From Lelliottia nimipressuralis (GTDB lineage: Bacteria; Pseudomonadota; Gammaproteobacteria; Enterobacterales; Enterobacteriaceae): 64,000 bases of DNA. The translations under genes and the position numbers were made by a program. This document shows positions 31,110 through 40,197 of the stretch, piece after piece. The DNA is taken from the NCBI RefSeq assembly GCF_004115925.1, contig NZ_SDDX01000020.1:62001-126000 (forward strand), in the 5' to 3' direction. The first letter of the stretch is position 1, and every line of letters starts with the position of its first letter. Under the pieces are notes generated by a model. That model was not told where the DNA came from. It ran no database searches and saw only the letters and a program-made list of their open reading frames with translations.

Positions 31110-32474
31110 TTATTGGATGCCACCGCCGAGCGATTGCCAGAGGGTCACGCGGTTGGTGAAGTCCGTCTGTTGCAGGGCGATCAGCGACGTCTGCGCCGAC
31201 CACAGAGACCGCTGCGCGGTCAGTACGGTCAGATAATCCCCCGCACCCGCCTGATAGCTGCGCGTCGCCACATCCAGCGTTTTCTGCTCCGCCGCGACGT
31301 ATTCCCGCTGGGCGTCCAGCTGCTCGCTGAGCGTTTCCCGCCGCGCCAGCGCGTCGGCAACGTCTTTGAACGCGCTCTGAATGGTCTTTTCGTAGGTGGC
31401 GATCAGCCCCTTTTTCTCCGCTTCGGCATACCGCAGCTGCGCCAGATTGCTCCCGCCGCTGAACAGCGGCAGGGTGATCGACGGTGCGAACGACCACACT
31501 TTGAGGCCGTGGCTGAACAGAGATGACAATGAATCGCTGCCAACCCCGGCGCTGGCGGTCAGGGAAATGGTCGGGAAGAAATTCGCACGCGCCGCGCCAA
31601 TACTGGCGTTGGCGCTCAGCAGATTGTGCTCAGCTTCCTGAATATCCGGGCGGCGCAGCAGCGCGCTGGAGCTGACACCCGCCGGGATCAAGGTGATGGC
31701 GTTGTCGCTCAGACTCTCCAGCGTGCCCGGCAGCAGCGCGTCTGGCACCGTATCGCCCGCCAGCAGATTAAGGGCGTTTTTATCCTGCGCGACCAGCGTC
31801 TGGTAACTCGCCACGCTGGCGCGCGCCTGCTGATACACCGCCATCGCTTCGCTGGTATCCGTCGCCGCCGCCACGCCCACTTCCTGCTGGCGTTTCACGA
31901 TTTTTAGCGAATTGGCTGCGCTTTCCATGGTGGATTTCGCCAGCGCCAGATTGCTGTTATCCGCCGCCAGCGTCAGCCATGCGGTGGTCAGCTCGCTAAT
32001 CATCGTCAGGCGTGTGTTTTGCGCCGTGAATTCGCTGGCGAGCCAGGTTTCCCGCGCGGCGCGGGAGAGGCTCTGGTTGCGGCCAAACAGGTCCAGCTCA
32101 AAGCTCGACACCGCGCCGTTGGCTTCATCGCTGGTGGTGACGCCACCGGCCAGCGTCCGGCTGCGGGTATGGCTCAGCTCAGCATCGACCGTCGGGAACA
32201 GGGATGAGCGCGTTTCGCCATACTGGGCGCGGGCGGCGTCGATATCGGCAATCGCTTTTTGCACGTCGCGGTTGCTGTTAAGCGCCATCGTCACCACGCT
32301 TTTTAACCGCGCATCGTTCACCACCTGCTGCCACTGGCTGACGACCGCGCTGGCCTCGCCGTGGCTGCCCGGCAGCGTCGCCGGGACGGGCGCATCCGGG
32401 CGCTGATAGGTCGGGTCCAGTGAGACACAGCCTGCGCTCATCAGCGCCAACACTAAAACAGAAACACGAAACAT
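31110..32474 (-). CDS. eefC: RND efflux outer-membrane factor (EefC-like)
   Basis: 454-aa TolC/OprM-type lipoprotein channel. Seen: lipobox VLALMSAGCVSLDP (acylated Cys16), two OEP repeats and long heptad stretches. It forms the outer-membrane duct of the tripartite pump encoded upstream. Two bases separate it from the pump gene. The Eef name rests on operon layout and remembered similarity to Klebsiella/Enterobacter EefABC. Confidence 0.88.
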   Translation of the reverse strand: MFRVSVLVLALMSAGCVSLDPTYQRPDAPVPATLPGSHGEASAVVSQWQQVVNDARLKSVVTMALNSNRDVQKAIADIDAARAQYGETRSSLFPTVDAELSHTRSRTLAGGVTTSDEANGAVSSFELDLFGRNQSLSRAARETWLASEFTAQNTRLTMISELTTAWLTLAADNSNLALAKSTMESAANSLKIVKRQQEVGVAAATDTSEAMAVYQQARASVASYQTLVAQDKNALNLLAGDTVPDALLPGTLESLSDNAITLIPAGVSSSALLRRPDIQEAEHNLLSANASIGAARANFFPTISLTASAGVGSDSLSSLFSHGLKVWSFAPSITLPLFSGGSNLAQLRYAEAEKKGLIATYEKTIQSAFKDVADALARRETLSEQLDAQREYVAAEQKTLDVATRSYQAGAGDYLTVLTAQRSLWSAQTSLIALQQTDFTNRVTLWQSLGGGIQ

Positions 32475-32476
32475 GA

Positions 32477-35400
32477 TTACCTCCGGTTTGCGTGCTTACC
32501 GGAGAACAGACGCTTCACCAGTACAAAGAATAACGGGACAAAGAAAATCGCCAGCAGCGTTGCCGCAAGCGTTCCGCCGATGATGCCGGTGCCGATTGCC
32601 ACGCGGCTGTTAGCGCCCGCGCCCGTCGCGACCGCCAGCGGCGTGACCCCTGCGATAAACGCCAGCGAGGTCATGATGATTGGGCGCAGACGGGTCTGGG
32701 CGGCGCGCAGGGCGGCGCGCGTCAGGGAGTACCCTTCCGCCACTTTGGCTTCGGCAAACTCGACAATCAGAATGGCGTTTTTCGACGACAGGCCGATGGT
32801 GGTCAGCAGCGCCACCTGGAAGTAAACATCATTGTTCAGACCGCGCATCGTCGCGGCCAGCGCCGCACCGAGCACGCCGAGCGGAATGACCATGATCACC
32901 GAGATTGGCACCGACCAGCTCTCGTACAGCGCCGCCAGGCACAGAAACACCACCAGAATCGACAGGGCGTAAAGGCTCATCGCCTGGCCGCTGGCCAGTT
33001 TTTCCTGCAACGACAGGCCGCTCCACGCCCAGGTGGTGCCAGCGGGCAGTTTGTTCGCCAGCTGTTCCATGGTGGTCATCGCGCTGCCAGAGCTGGAGCC
33101 GCTGGCGTTCTCACCCTGAATTTCATACGCCGCAGAGCCGTTGTAGCGCACCAGGCTTTCCGGACCGTATTCCCAGCGGGTGGTGGCGAAGGCGGAAAAC
33201 GGCGTCATGCTGTCATCGCTGCCGCGCACGTACCATTTGTTGAGATCCGACGGTGCGGCGCGGTAATCGCTATCGCCCTGGATGTAGACCTTTTTGACGC
33301 GGCCACGGTCGATAAAATCGTTCACGTAGGTTCCGCCCCAGGCGCTGGAGAGGGTGCTGGTGACATCGCTCAACGCGAGGCCGAGAGAAACGGCTTTGTT
33401 GTTGTCGATATCGACCTGCAGCTGCGGCATCTGTGGCAGATCGTTGGCGCGCACCGCCTGCAGCGACGTGTTTTTATTCGCCTCACCAATCAGCTGATTA
33501 CGAAACGCCAGCAAGGTATCGCGATCCGTATTGCCCGTCGCCATCAGCTCAAAGGTAAAGCCGTTGCTCTGGCCGAGACCGTCCACGGACGGCGGCGTCA
33601 TGGCGAACACGGTGGCATCACGAATGCCGCCCAGCTCTTTGCTGGCGCGCAGGGCAATCGCCTGTGCGGTGTTTTCGCTGCCCTTACGTTCGGACCAGTT
33701 TTTCAGCGACACAAACGCCATCCCGGCGTTCTGACCGCTGCCGCTAAAGCTAAAGCCCTCAACGGTGAAAATCACATTGGTGTTGTCTTTCTCTTTGCTG
33801 AGGAACCAGTCGGTGACCTTGCGGCTCACTTCGGCGGTGCGCACGGCGGTCGCGCCTGCGGGGAGGGTGTACTGCACCATGATTTCGCCCTGATCTTCCG
33901 TCGGCAGGAAGCTGCCTGGCAGTTTCCACATGGTCAGGGCCATCGCCCCGCACAGGACGGCGAAAATCGCCATCATGCTGCCGGAGCGGCGTAACACGCG
34001 CAGGACACGGTGCTGATAGCCACTTTCTGTTCTGCTGTAAAAGCGGTTAAAGGCACCAAAAAAGCCTTTCTTGTGCGGCGGTGTGTGGCTGAGAACCGTG
34101 CCGCACAGGGCCGGGGTGAGCGTAAGCGCCACCACCACCGAGAGGATCATCGCCGAGATAATGGTCACGGAGAACTGACGGTAAATCACCCCCGTTGAGC
34201 CGCCGAAGAACGCCATCGGCAGGAACACCGCCGAGAGCACGAGGGCAATCGCCACCAGTGCGCCGGAGATTTCACCCATCGATTTTTCGGTCGCTTCGCG
34301 GGCGGGCAGGCCCTCGTCACGCATAATGCGCTCGACGTTTTCCACCACCACGATGGCGTCATCCACCAGCAGGCCGATGGCCAGTACCATCGCGAACAGG
34401 GTTAATGTGTTGATGGAGTAGCCGAACAGCGCCAGCACGCCGAAGGTGCCGAGTAGCACCACCGGTACCGCCAGCGCCGGGATCAGCGTGGCGCGGACGT
34501 TTTGCAGGAACAGATACATCACCACCACCACCAGCACGATGGCTTCGAACAGCGTCTGAATCACATCCTCAACGGAGATTTTGATGAACTCGGTGCTGTC
34601 TTTCGGGTAGGCGACGTCATAGCCTTCGGGCATTGCACGTTTGAACTCGGCGATTTTTTCTTTCACTGCGGTCGCGGTACTCAGGGCGTTAGCCCCAGGC
34701 GAGAGCATCACCGCCACGCCAGCCGCCGGGTGGCCGTTCAGCTTCGCGGTTGCGGTGTAATCTTCGCTGCCCATCTCAACGCGGGCGACGTCGCCGATGC
34801 GCACCACCGAGCCGTTGGACTGGCTCTTGATGATGATATTTTTAAACTGATCGACGGTTTGCAGGCGCGACTGGGCGCGCACGGTGGCCGTCAATTGCTG
34901 TGCATTCGACGACGGCAGCGCGCCAATTTTCCCGGCAGAGACCTGCACGTTCTGCGCTTCAATCGCCGTTTGTACGTCGGACGGCATCAGCGCGTACGAG
35001 GCCAGCTTCGCCGGATCGAGCCAGATGCGCATCGCGTACTCCGCGCCGAACACCTGCAAACTGCCCACGCCTTCCACGCGCGCCAGCGGGTCCTGCACGT
35101 TACTCACCAGCCAGTCGGCAATATCTGAACTGCTGGCTTTGTCGGTTTTGTCGTACACGCCCATGATCAGCAGGAAGTTGCTCTGGGATTTCACTACCGT
35201 GATGCCCGACTGCTGTACTTCGCTCGGCAGGCGCGATTCGGCCTGCTGAACTTTGTTTTGCACCTGCACCTGGGCGGTATCCGGGTCGGTACCCTGTTCA
35301 AAGGTGACGTTGATGCTTACGGAGCCGTCGGAGCTGCTGGTGGAGGTGAAATAAAGCAGGTTATCCAGGCCTGTCAGCTGCTGCTCAATCACCTGGGTGA

Positions 35401-35584
35401 CGCTGTTTTCCAGGGTCTGGGCGGAGGCCCCCGTGTAGGTAGCGGAGATTTTCACCGACGGCGGCGCAACGTCCGGGTACTGCGCGACCGGCAGGGTGCG
35501 GATCGCCAGCATCCCGGCGAGCATAATCAGAATGGCGATCACCCACGCAAACACCGGGCGACGCACGAAGAAACGGGAGAACAT
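32477..35584 (-). CDS. eefB: RND multidrug efflux pump, inner-membrane subunit (EefB-like)
   Basis: 1035-aa AcrB-family proton-driven transporter. Seen: N-terminal FVRRPVFAWVIAILIMLAGM, TM4 proton-relay aspartates in GLLVDDAIVVVENVERI, two large periplasmic loops and a second helical bundle (LTTIGLSSKNAILIVEFAEA). Full length for the HAE-1 family. Start overlaps the adaptor stop by one base (TGATG). Confidence 0.94.
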   Translation of the reverse strand: MFSRFFVRRPVFAWVIAILIMLAGMLAIRTLPVAQYPDVAPPSVKISATYTGASAQTLENSVTQVIEQQLTGLDNLLYFTSTSSSDGSVSINVTFEQGTDPDTAQVQVQNKVQQAESRLPSEVQQSGITVVKSQSNFLLIMGVYDKTDKASSSDIADWLVSNVQDPLARVEGVGSLQVFGAEYAMRIWLDPAKLASYALMPSDVQTAIEAQNVQVSAGKIGALPSSNAQQLTATVRAQSRLQTVDQFKNIIIKSQSNGSVVRIGDVARVEMGSEDYTATAKLNGHPAAGVAVMLSPGANALSTATAVKEKIAEFKRAMPEGYDVAYPKDSTEFIKISVEDVIQTLFEAIVLVVVVMYLFLQNVRATLIPALAVPVVLLGTFGVLALFGYSINTLTLFAMVLAIGLLVDDAIVVVENVERIMRDEGLPAREATEKSMGEISGALVAIALVLSAVFLPMAFFGGSTGVIYRQFSVTIISAMILSVVVALTLTPALCGTVLSHTPPHKKGFFGAFNRFYSRTESGYQHRVLRVLRRSGSMMAIFAVLCGAMALTMWKLPGSFLPTEDQGEIMVQYTLPAGATAVRTAEVSRKVTDWFLSKEKDNTNVIFTVEGFSFSGSGQNAGMAFVSLKNWSERKGSENTAQAIALRASKELGGIRDATVFAMTPPSVDGLGQSNGFTFELMATGNTDRDTLLAFRNQLIGEANKNTSLQAVRANDLPQMPQLQVDIDNNKAVSLGLALSDVTSTLSSAWGGTYVNDFIDRGRVKKVYIQGDSDYRAAPSDLNKWYVRGSDDSMTPFSAFATTRWEYGPESLVRYNGSAAYEIQGENASGSSSGSAMTTMEQLANKLPAGTTWAWSGLSLQEKLASGQAMSLYALSILVVFLCLAALYESWSVPISVIMVIPLGVLGAALAATMRGLNNDVYFQVALLTTIGLSSKNAILIVEFAEAKVAEGYSLTRAALRAAQTRLRPIIMTSLAFIAGVTPLAVATGAGANSRVAIGTGIIGGTLAATLLAIFFVPLFFVLVKRLFSGKHANRR

Positions 35585-36705
35585 CAGGCGTCTCCTCCGG
35601 CGGTTTTGATCTCTTCGGCTTTCACTTCCTGCCCGGAGGCCACTTTTCCGGTGCCTTCTACGATCAGCTTATCGCCCGCCTTCAGCCCGCTCAGCACCAG
35701 CCATTTGTCGCCGTAGGTTTCCCCTGTTTGCAGCGTGCGCTGTTCGACTTTGTTGCTGCCGTTCACGACCAGTGCGGTGGCGTTGCCTTTGGCGTCGCGG
35801 GTAATGCCCTGCTGCGGTGCCAGAATCGCGTCATCCATGATGCCCTCGTCCAAGTTGGCGCGAACGAACATGCCCGGCAGAAGCTGATGCTTCGGATTGG
35901 GGAAAATCGCCCGCAGGGTGACGGAGCCGGTGGATTCATCAACAGCCACTTCCGTCAGGGCCAGACGGCCCTTTTCGCTGTAAGTGCTGCCGTCTTCGAG
36001 GATCAGCGAAACGCTCAGGGTATCGCTGTTGGTGGACAGCGTTTGCTTGCGTAATCGCAGCAGATCGGCGCTCGAACGTGTGAGATCGACGTACATGCTG
36101 TCCAGCCCGCGAATGGTCGCCAGAGCCGTCTCCTGCTGGGCGGTCACCAGTGCGCCCGGCGTGACGGACGAAATACCGATGCGCCCGCTAATCGGCGCGG
36201 TGACGGTGGTCCAGTTCAGGCTGATGCGCGCGCTCTCCAGCGCGGCTTTTTTAGATTCGACGCTGGCCTTGTCCTGCGCACAGGTGGCCTGTGCATCTTC
36301 TGCATCCTGGCGCGAAACGCCATCGTCCTTCACCAGCTGCGCATAGCGCCTGGCTTTCTGGCAGTCGGCCTGCACCAGCGACTGGGCCTGTTTCAGCGCG
36401 GCGGCGGCTTCGTCGTAGCTCGCCCTGAAACTGGCTGGGTCGATCTGATACAGGGCCTGCCCGGCTTTCACCGTATCGCCTTCATTAAACAGCCGCTTCT
36501 GGATGATGCCGCCCACCTGCGGACGTACTTCCGCGCTCAGAGCGGCGCTGGTACGCCCGGTAAGCTCACTGACCACCGGGACGGGCTGGCTCATGAGGGT
36601 GACGATCCCCACTTGCGGGAGTGCGCCTTCTGGCGCGGATATTTGTGCATTATCGCAACCGGTCAGGAGAAATAATGCCGCGATGGCGGTTGTTAGGGTT
36701 TTCAT
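35584..36705 (-). CDS. eefA: RND efflux periplasmic adaptor (EefA-like)
   Basis: 373-aa membrane-fusion lipoprotein. The ATG at 36,705 gives MKTLTTAIAALFLLTGCDNA with a lipobox (LLTGC); longer starts add no signal. Seen: lipoyl halves (VRPQVGGIIQKRLFNEGDTV; TAPISGRIGISSVTPGALV), coiled-coil hairpin rich in Ala/Gln and beta-barrel domain. Joins pump and channel. First gene of the operon; a palindrome lies 83 bases upstream. Confidence 0.93.
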   Translation of the reverse strand: MKTLTTAIAALFLLTGCDNAQISAPEGALPQVGIVTLMSQPVPVVSELTGRTSAALSAEVRPQVGGIIQKRLFNEGDTVKAGQALYQIDPASFRASYDEAAAALKQAQSLVQADCQKARRYAQLVKDDGVSRQDAEDAQATCAQDKASVESKKAALESARISLNWTTVTAPISGRIGISSVTPGALVTAQQETALATIRGLDSMYVDLTRSSADLLRLRKQTLSTNSDTLSVSLILEDGSTYSEKGRLALTEVAVDESTGSVTLRAIFPNPKHQLLPGMFVRANLDEGIMDDAILAPQQGITRDAKGNATALVVNGSNKVEQRTLQTGETYGDKWLVLSGLKAGDKLIVEGTGKVASGQEVKAEEIKTAGGDA

Positions 36706-36787
36706 ACTTTTTTCCAGGGTGAACGACGCCTGTCCCGTTAATGGCTTAACGAGATGAGGAGGTTTTAAGGCACAGCGATGCCGCATC

Positions 36788-36802
36788 TCCGCGATTCGCG
36801 GA
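36788..36802. promoter_or_regulatory. Candidate TetR-family operator of the efflux operon
   Basis: Perfect inverted repeat TCCGCGA-T-TCGCGGA (7-bp arms, 1-bp centre) between the TetR regulator gene and the adaptor gene, the geometry expected for a TetR-family dimer. It has no T tract, so it does not look like a terminator. Confidence 0.6.
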
Positions 36803-36812
36803 AATGAAAAAA

Positions 36813-36832
36813 CGGGAAATAGCTATTTCCCG
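36813..36832 (-). terminator. Terminator of the TetR regulator gene
   Basis: Perfect 20-bp palindrome CGGGAAATAGCTATTTCCCG followed on the minus strand by T6. It insulates the regulator gene from the efflux operon, implying that the pump has its own promoter. Confidence 0.85.
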
Positions 36833-36851
36833 GTGATGAGTTCAGGTTTAA

Positions 36852-37421
36852 TTAATTCACAATGAGAAGCATATTGAGTATTTCCCGATAAATTTTTTCT
36901 AATTCTTCTGCTGATACTTTTTGTGGGGTTAATCGACGATAGATGGAGCCTTCCATCATCACGGCGATAATTTCCACGCAGCAGCGAATGCGCTCGTCGC
37001 TCAGGTGCGGGCACTGTTTTTTCAGGTGCTCGCAGGCGTTGGCAAACATGCGCGCGTCGGCTTCCACCAGCATCGCCGCAACCAGCGGATTGCGGGTCGC
37101 TTCGGCAGACATTTCCAGCATCAGCGCATCGTCGTCTTCGCTCAGAGTCTGGCGCCAGGCAAGGATCTGCGGCATGCGGTCGGTCTGGGTTTTGCCTTCC
37201 ATCTCGGCGATGCGGTAGTCGATAATGCGGCGGATCATCTCTTCGATAATGGCATCTTTATTGCTGAAATAACGGTAGATTTGCCCGACGCTCAGCTTCG
37301 CCTCGCTGGCGATTTGCGACATGCTGGCACCGTGAAAGCCGCTCGCGCGAAAGCAGCGCCGCGCCGCGGTGATGATCTCGTCCTGCCGTAGTTTCTGCCG
37401 TTCTTCAAGCGTTGTGCTCAT
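36852..37421 (-). CDS. eefR: TetR-family regulator of the efflux operon (EefR-like)
   Basis: 189 aa. Seen: N-terminal TetR HTH ([20 protein letters not shown], then [20 protein letters not shown]) and an all-helical ligand domain. Lies directly upstream of, and in the same direction as, the pump operon, separated by a terminator and a 15-bp palindrome. Repression of the pump is inferred. Confidence 0.9.
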   Translation of the reverse strand: MSTTLEERQKLRQDEIITAARRCFRASGFHGASMSQIASEAKLSVGQIYRYFSNKDAIIEEMIRRIIDYRIAEMEGKTQTDRMPQILAWRQTLSEDDDALMLEMSAEATRNPLVAAMLVEADARMFANACEHLKKQCPHLSDERIRCCVEIIAVMMEGSIYRRLTPQKVSAEELEKIYREILNMLLIVN

Positions 37422-37568
37422 CGTTTACCCGCCGCGCTGAGAGTGAGAATGATCGTTCTCATTTTTGGTTATTATACGTTTCAGGAAGGTACAGGAAAGC
37501 AATTTTTTTTAATTTCATATTGAAAGAATATTTCTACTGCGAAATAAAGGAGAGAATAAGGAGTTTTT

Positions 37569-37631
37569 ATGAAGATAAAGGTGTGCGATATTCAGATTGC
37601 GCTGAAAATAAGGAGAACAACATGTACTTGA
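37569..37631 (+). CDS. Possible 20-codon upstream ORF of the GNAT gene
   Basis: ATG preceded by AAGGAG at good distance encodes [19 protein letters not shown] and stops 8 bases inside the GNAT gene, so its translation would deliver ribosomes to the GNAT start. Purely a sequence observation; no known family. Confidence 0.35.
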   Translation: MKIKVCDIQIALKIRRTTCT

Positions 37632-38029
37632 GCCTTACGGATACCATTACTGAAGCCGATAAAGAAGAACTCCTGAATGGATTACGATCCTATAACCGGC
37701 AGTATATCGATTTTTCTGCGGTCGGTGGCGATATCGCCGTTTATGCACGCGACGACAGTGGCGTGATGACGGGCGGATTGATCGGCAATCGCAAAGGCGA
37801 ATGGCTGAATATTCAGTACCTGTGGGTAAGCAACGACGCGCGCGGTAGCGGGCTGGGGAGTCAGCTGATGAATGCCGCCGAAGAAGAAGCCCGCCGCCAT
37901 GCGCTGGTGGATACGTTCAGCTTTCAGGCGCGTCCGTTTTATGAAAAGCAGGGGTACACACTGCAGATGACGCTGGAGGATTTCCCTTATCAGGGCATGC
38001 AGCGGCACTATCTGGCAAAAGATCTGTAA
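37622..38029 (+). CDS. GNAT-family N-acetyltransferase
   Basis: 135 aa, start at 37,622 with AAGGAGA upstream. Seen: acetyl-CoA pyrophosphate-binding motif A ([20 protein letters not shown], RxxGxG form) and the end-strand [18 protein letters not shown]. Acceptor substrate unknown. A longer reading frame upstream is AT-rich and shows no homology. Confidence 0.88.
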   Translation: MYLSLTDTITEADKEELLNGLRSYNRQYIDFSAVGGDIAVYARDDSGVMTGGLIGNRKGEWLNIQYLWVSNDARGSGLGSQLMNAAEEEARRHALVDTFSFQARPFYEKQGYTLQMTLEDFPYQGMQRHYLAKDL

Positions 38030-38037
38030 CGGCGGAT

Positions 38038-38062
38038 GCCCGGTGGCGCGGTGTGACCGGGC
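38038..38062. repeat. REP element
   Basis: GCCCGGTGGCGCGGTGTGACCGGGC, a typical REP palindrome, immediately after the GNAT gene. Confidence 0.8.
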
Positions 38063-38181
38063 CTGCCATTCAGACAGTACCGATATATAACTTTTCCTTC
38101 TGGTTGATTCTTTTTCGGTTTTTAGCGTACCGCTTCGTTGTCGATATAGTCGTTCAAACGTTTTTCAAAAGGATCTGTCTC

Positions 38182-38991
38182 GTGAAACTCTCTTTACCTC
38201 GATGTGGTGCATTACTTCTGGCGGGCGTTCTGCTTGCGGGCTGTGATCAAAGCGGCAGCGATGCCAAACATATTAAAGTCGGCGTGATTAACGGCGCAGA
38301 GCAGGATGTGGCGGAAGTCGCCAAAAAAGTGGCGAAAGAGAAGTACGGGCTGGATGTGGAGCTGGTCGGTTTCAGCGGCTCGCTGCTGCCCAACGATGCG
38401 ACGAACCACGGCGAACTGGATGCGAACGTCTTCCAGCATCGCCCATTCCTGGCGGAAGATAACAAAGCTCACAACTATAAGCTGGTCGCGGTGGCAAATA
38501 CGTTTGTCTTCCCGATGGCAGGCTACTCGCGCAAAATCAAATCGGTTTCGGAACTGAAGGATGGTGCGACCGTTGCGATTCCAAACGATCCTACCAACCT
38601 GGGCCGCGCGCTGTTGTTGCTGCAAAAAGAGAAGCTGATTACGCTTAAACCCGACGTCGGCCTGCTGCCAACGGCTCTTGATATTACCGCTAACCCGAAA
38701 AAGCTGAACATCATGGAGCTGGAAGGCGCGCAGCTGCCGCGCGTGCTTGACGACCCAAAAGTGGATGTGGCGATCATCAGCACCACTTACCTCCAGCAAA
38801 CCGGGCTGTCGCCGGTGCATGACGGCGTGTTTATCGAAGATAAAAACTCGCCTTACGTGAATATCGTGGTAACCCGCGAAGAGAATAAAGACGCGGAAAA
38901 CGTGAAGGAATTTATTCAGTCGTACCAGTCGCCAGAAGTGGCGAAAGCGGCGGAAAAAATCTTTAACGGCGGCGCGGTTCCAGGCTGGTGA
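38182..38991 (+). CDS. nlpA: Lipoprotein-28 NlpA
   Basis: 269-aa inner-membrane-anchored substrate-binding lipoprotein of the MetQ/NlpA family. Start is the GTG at 38,182 (AAAGGA eight bases upstream), giving a signal ending LLLAGVLLAGC; Asp follows the lipid Cys, consistent with inner-membrane retention. Seen: KVGVINGAEQDVAEVAKKVA and AIPNDPTNLGRALLLLQ, almost identical to E. coli NlpA. Known: minor role in methionine uptake and outer-membrane vesicles. Confidence 0.95.
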   Translation: MKLSLPRCGALLLAGVLLAGCDQSGSDAKHIKVGVINGAEQDVAEVAKKVAKEKYGLDVELVGFSGSLLPNDATNHGELDANVFQHRPFLAEDNKAHNYKLVAVANTFVFPMAGYSRKIKSVSELKDGATVAIPNDPTNLGRALLLLQKEKLITLKPDVGLLPTALDITANPKKLNIMELEGAQLPRVLDDPKVDVAIISTTYLQQTGLSPVHDGVFIEDKNSPYVNIVVTREENKDAENVKEFIQSYQSPEVAKAAEKIFNGGAVPGW

Positions 38992-38997
38992 TCGGAG

Positions 38998-39017
38998 GGC
39001 GGGAGTGCCCGCCTTTT
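38998..39017 (+). terminator. nlpA terminator
   Basis: GGCGGG-AGTG-CCCGCC followed by TTTT, 6 bases after the stop. Confidence 0.85.
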
Positions 39018-39040
39018 CATCGTGAACTCTCTATGGCCCC

Positions 39041-39066
39041 CAAAGGATATATTAAATATCCTTGGG
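39041..39066. repeat. AT-rich palindrome upstream of the TPS remnant
   Basis: AAGGATAT-ATTAA-ATATCCTT flanked by CCA/TGG in the 200-bp gap before the two-partner-secretion genes. It could be an operator or hairpin; no function can be assigned. Confidence 0.4.
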
Positions 39067-39197
39067 ATATAATCCATTATCTTACCGCAGTCACAACTTG
39101 AATAAAAACTCACGCCCTATCTAAAATTGAATTTACTCAAAATAAGACTCATCTTATAGTGCGATTAATTCGTCTATTCAGCTATTTCAGGGAAAGA

Positions 39198-40181
39198 ATG
39201 AGTAGCCCATTCAAGTGTTTTGAAATAATTTCTCCGGTAAATTATATTATCGCTTTTATCGTTGGAAGTATTTTATCTTTTGCTGTACAGGCTGCACCGC
39301 TTTCACCCTCAGACCGTGATGCTATTCAGCAGCAGCAACAGCAATTGTTATTACAAAACCAGCAACAACGTGATGAGCTTGAAAGAAGTATTCCGCTGCC
39401 GAAAGCCGTCCCCACGGCCCCTGCTGTCAGCGACGCTGGCCCGTGTTTTACTGTCCATACAATCAACCTCACCGGTGTCACTATTATGCCGGAAAAAACC
39501 CGTGTGAAGCTGCTTGCGCCGTGGCAGGACCAGTGTCTGAACATGGCAAAAATAACTGAATTAACGGCACATATTTCTGACTGGTATATCAGCCGAGGTT
39601 ACATCACCAGCCGTGCGTTCTTGACCGAGCAGGATCTTTCAAGTGGTCAGCTGAATATTGTAGTGCTGGAAGGAAAACTTGAAGCGATTCGCCTGGAGGG
39701 GAAAACGCCGTTGATGCTTAAAATGGCGTTTCCTGGACTGACAGGGCGCATTCTAAATTTGCGTGATATAGAGCAGGGAATGGAGCAAATTAATCGTTTG
39801 CGTGCTCAACCCGTTCAGATTGAAATTATTCCTGCATCACAACCTGGATATTCAGTCGTTAATCTCACCGCTCAGCCTGAATTTCCGTTAAGTGCCAGTC
39901 TTAGTCTGGATAATAGCGGGCAGAAGAGTACCGGTGATGAACAACTTAATGGCGCCCTCACGGCGAATAATATGCTGGGCCTGGCGGATAAATGGTTCGT
40001 GAGCGGCGGACGCAGCAGCGATTTCGCAACGGCATATGACGCGCAGAATTTCCAGGCGGGTGTCAGCGTTCCGTTCGGCTATGGGTTGTTTGATTACAGC
40101 TACGCGTGGAGTAACTACCGCACCACGATAGATAACATGGGGTATCAATGGGTCTCCACTGGCGATAGCGGCAGGGGGTAG
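39198..40181 (+). pseudogene. Two-partner-secretion transporter (CdiB/ShlB type), truncated
   Basis: Outer-membrane TpsB that would export a CdiA/hemagglutinin-type partner. The ATG at 39,198 (AGGGAAAGA upstream) gives a signal peptide ending SFAVQA before APLSPSD. Seen: Gln-rich helix (QQQQQLLLQNQQQ), POTRA region (CFTVHTINLTGVTIMP; RGYITSRAFL) and the first barrel strands. The frame ends at 40,181 after about 327 residues, where TpsB proteins usually have 550 or so, and the next bases belong to a CdiA-like C-terminal region in another frame. Most of the barrel is missing, so it cannot be functional. Confidence 0.85.
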
Positions 40182-40197
40182 CTTCACCTTTGGTTCG

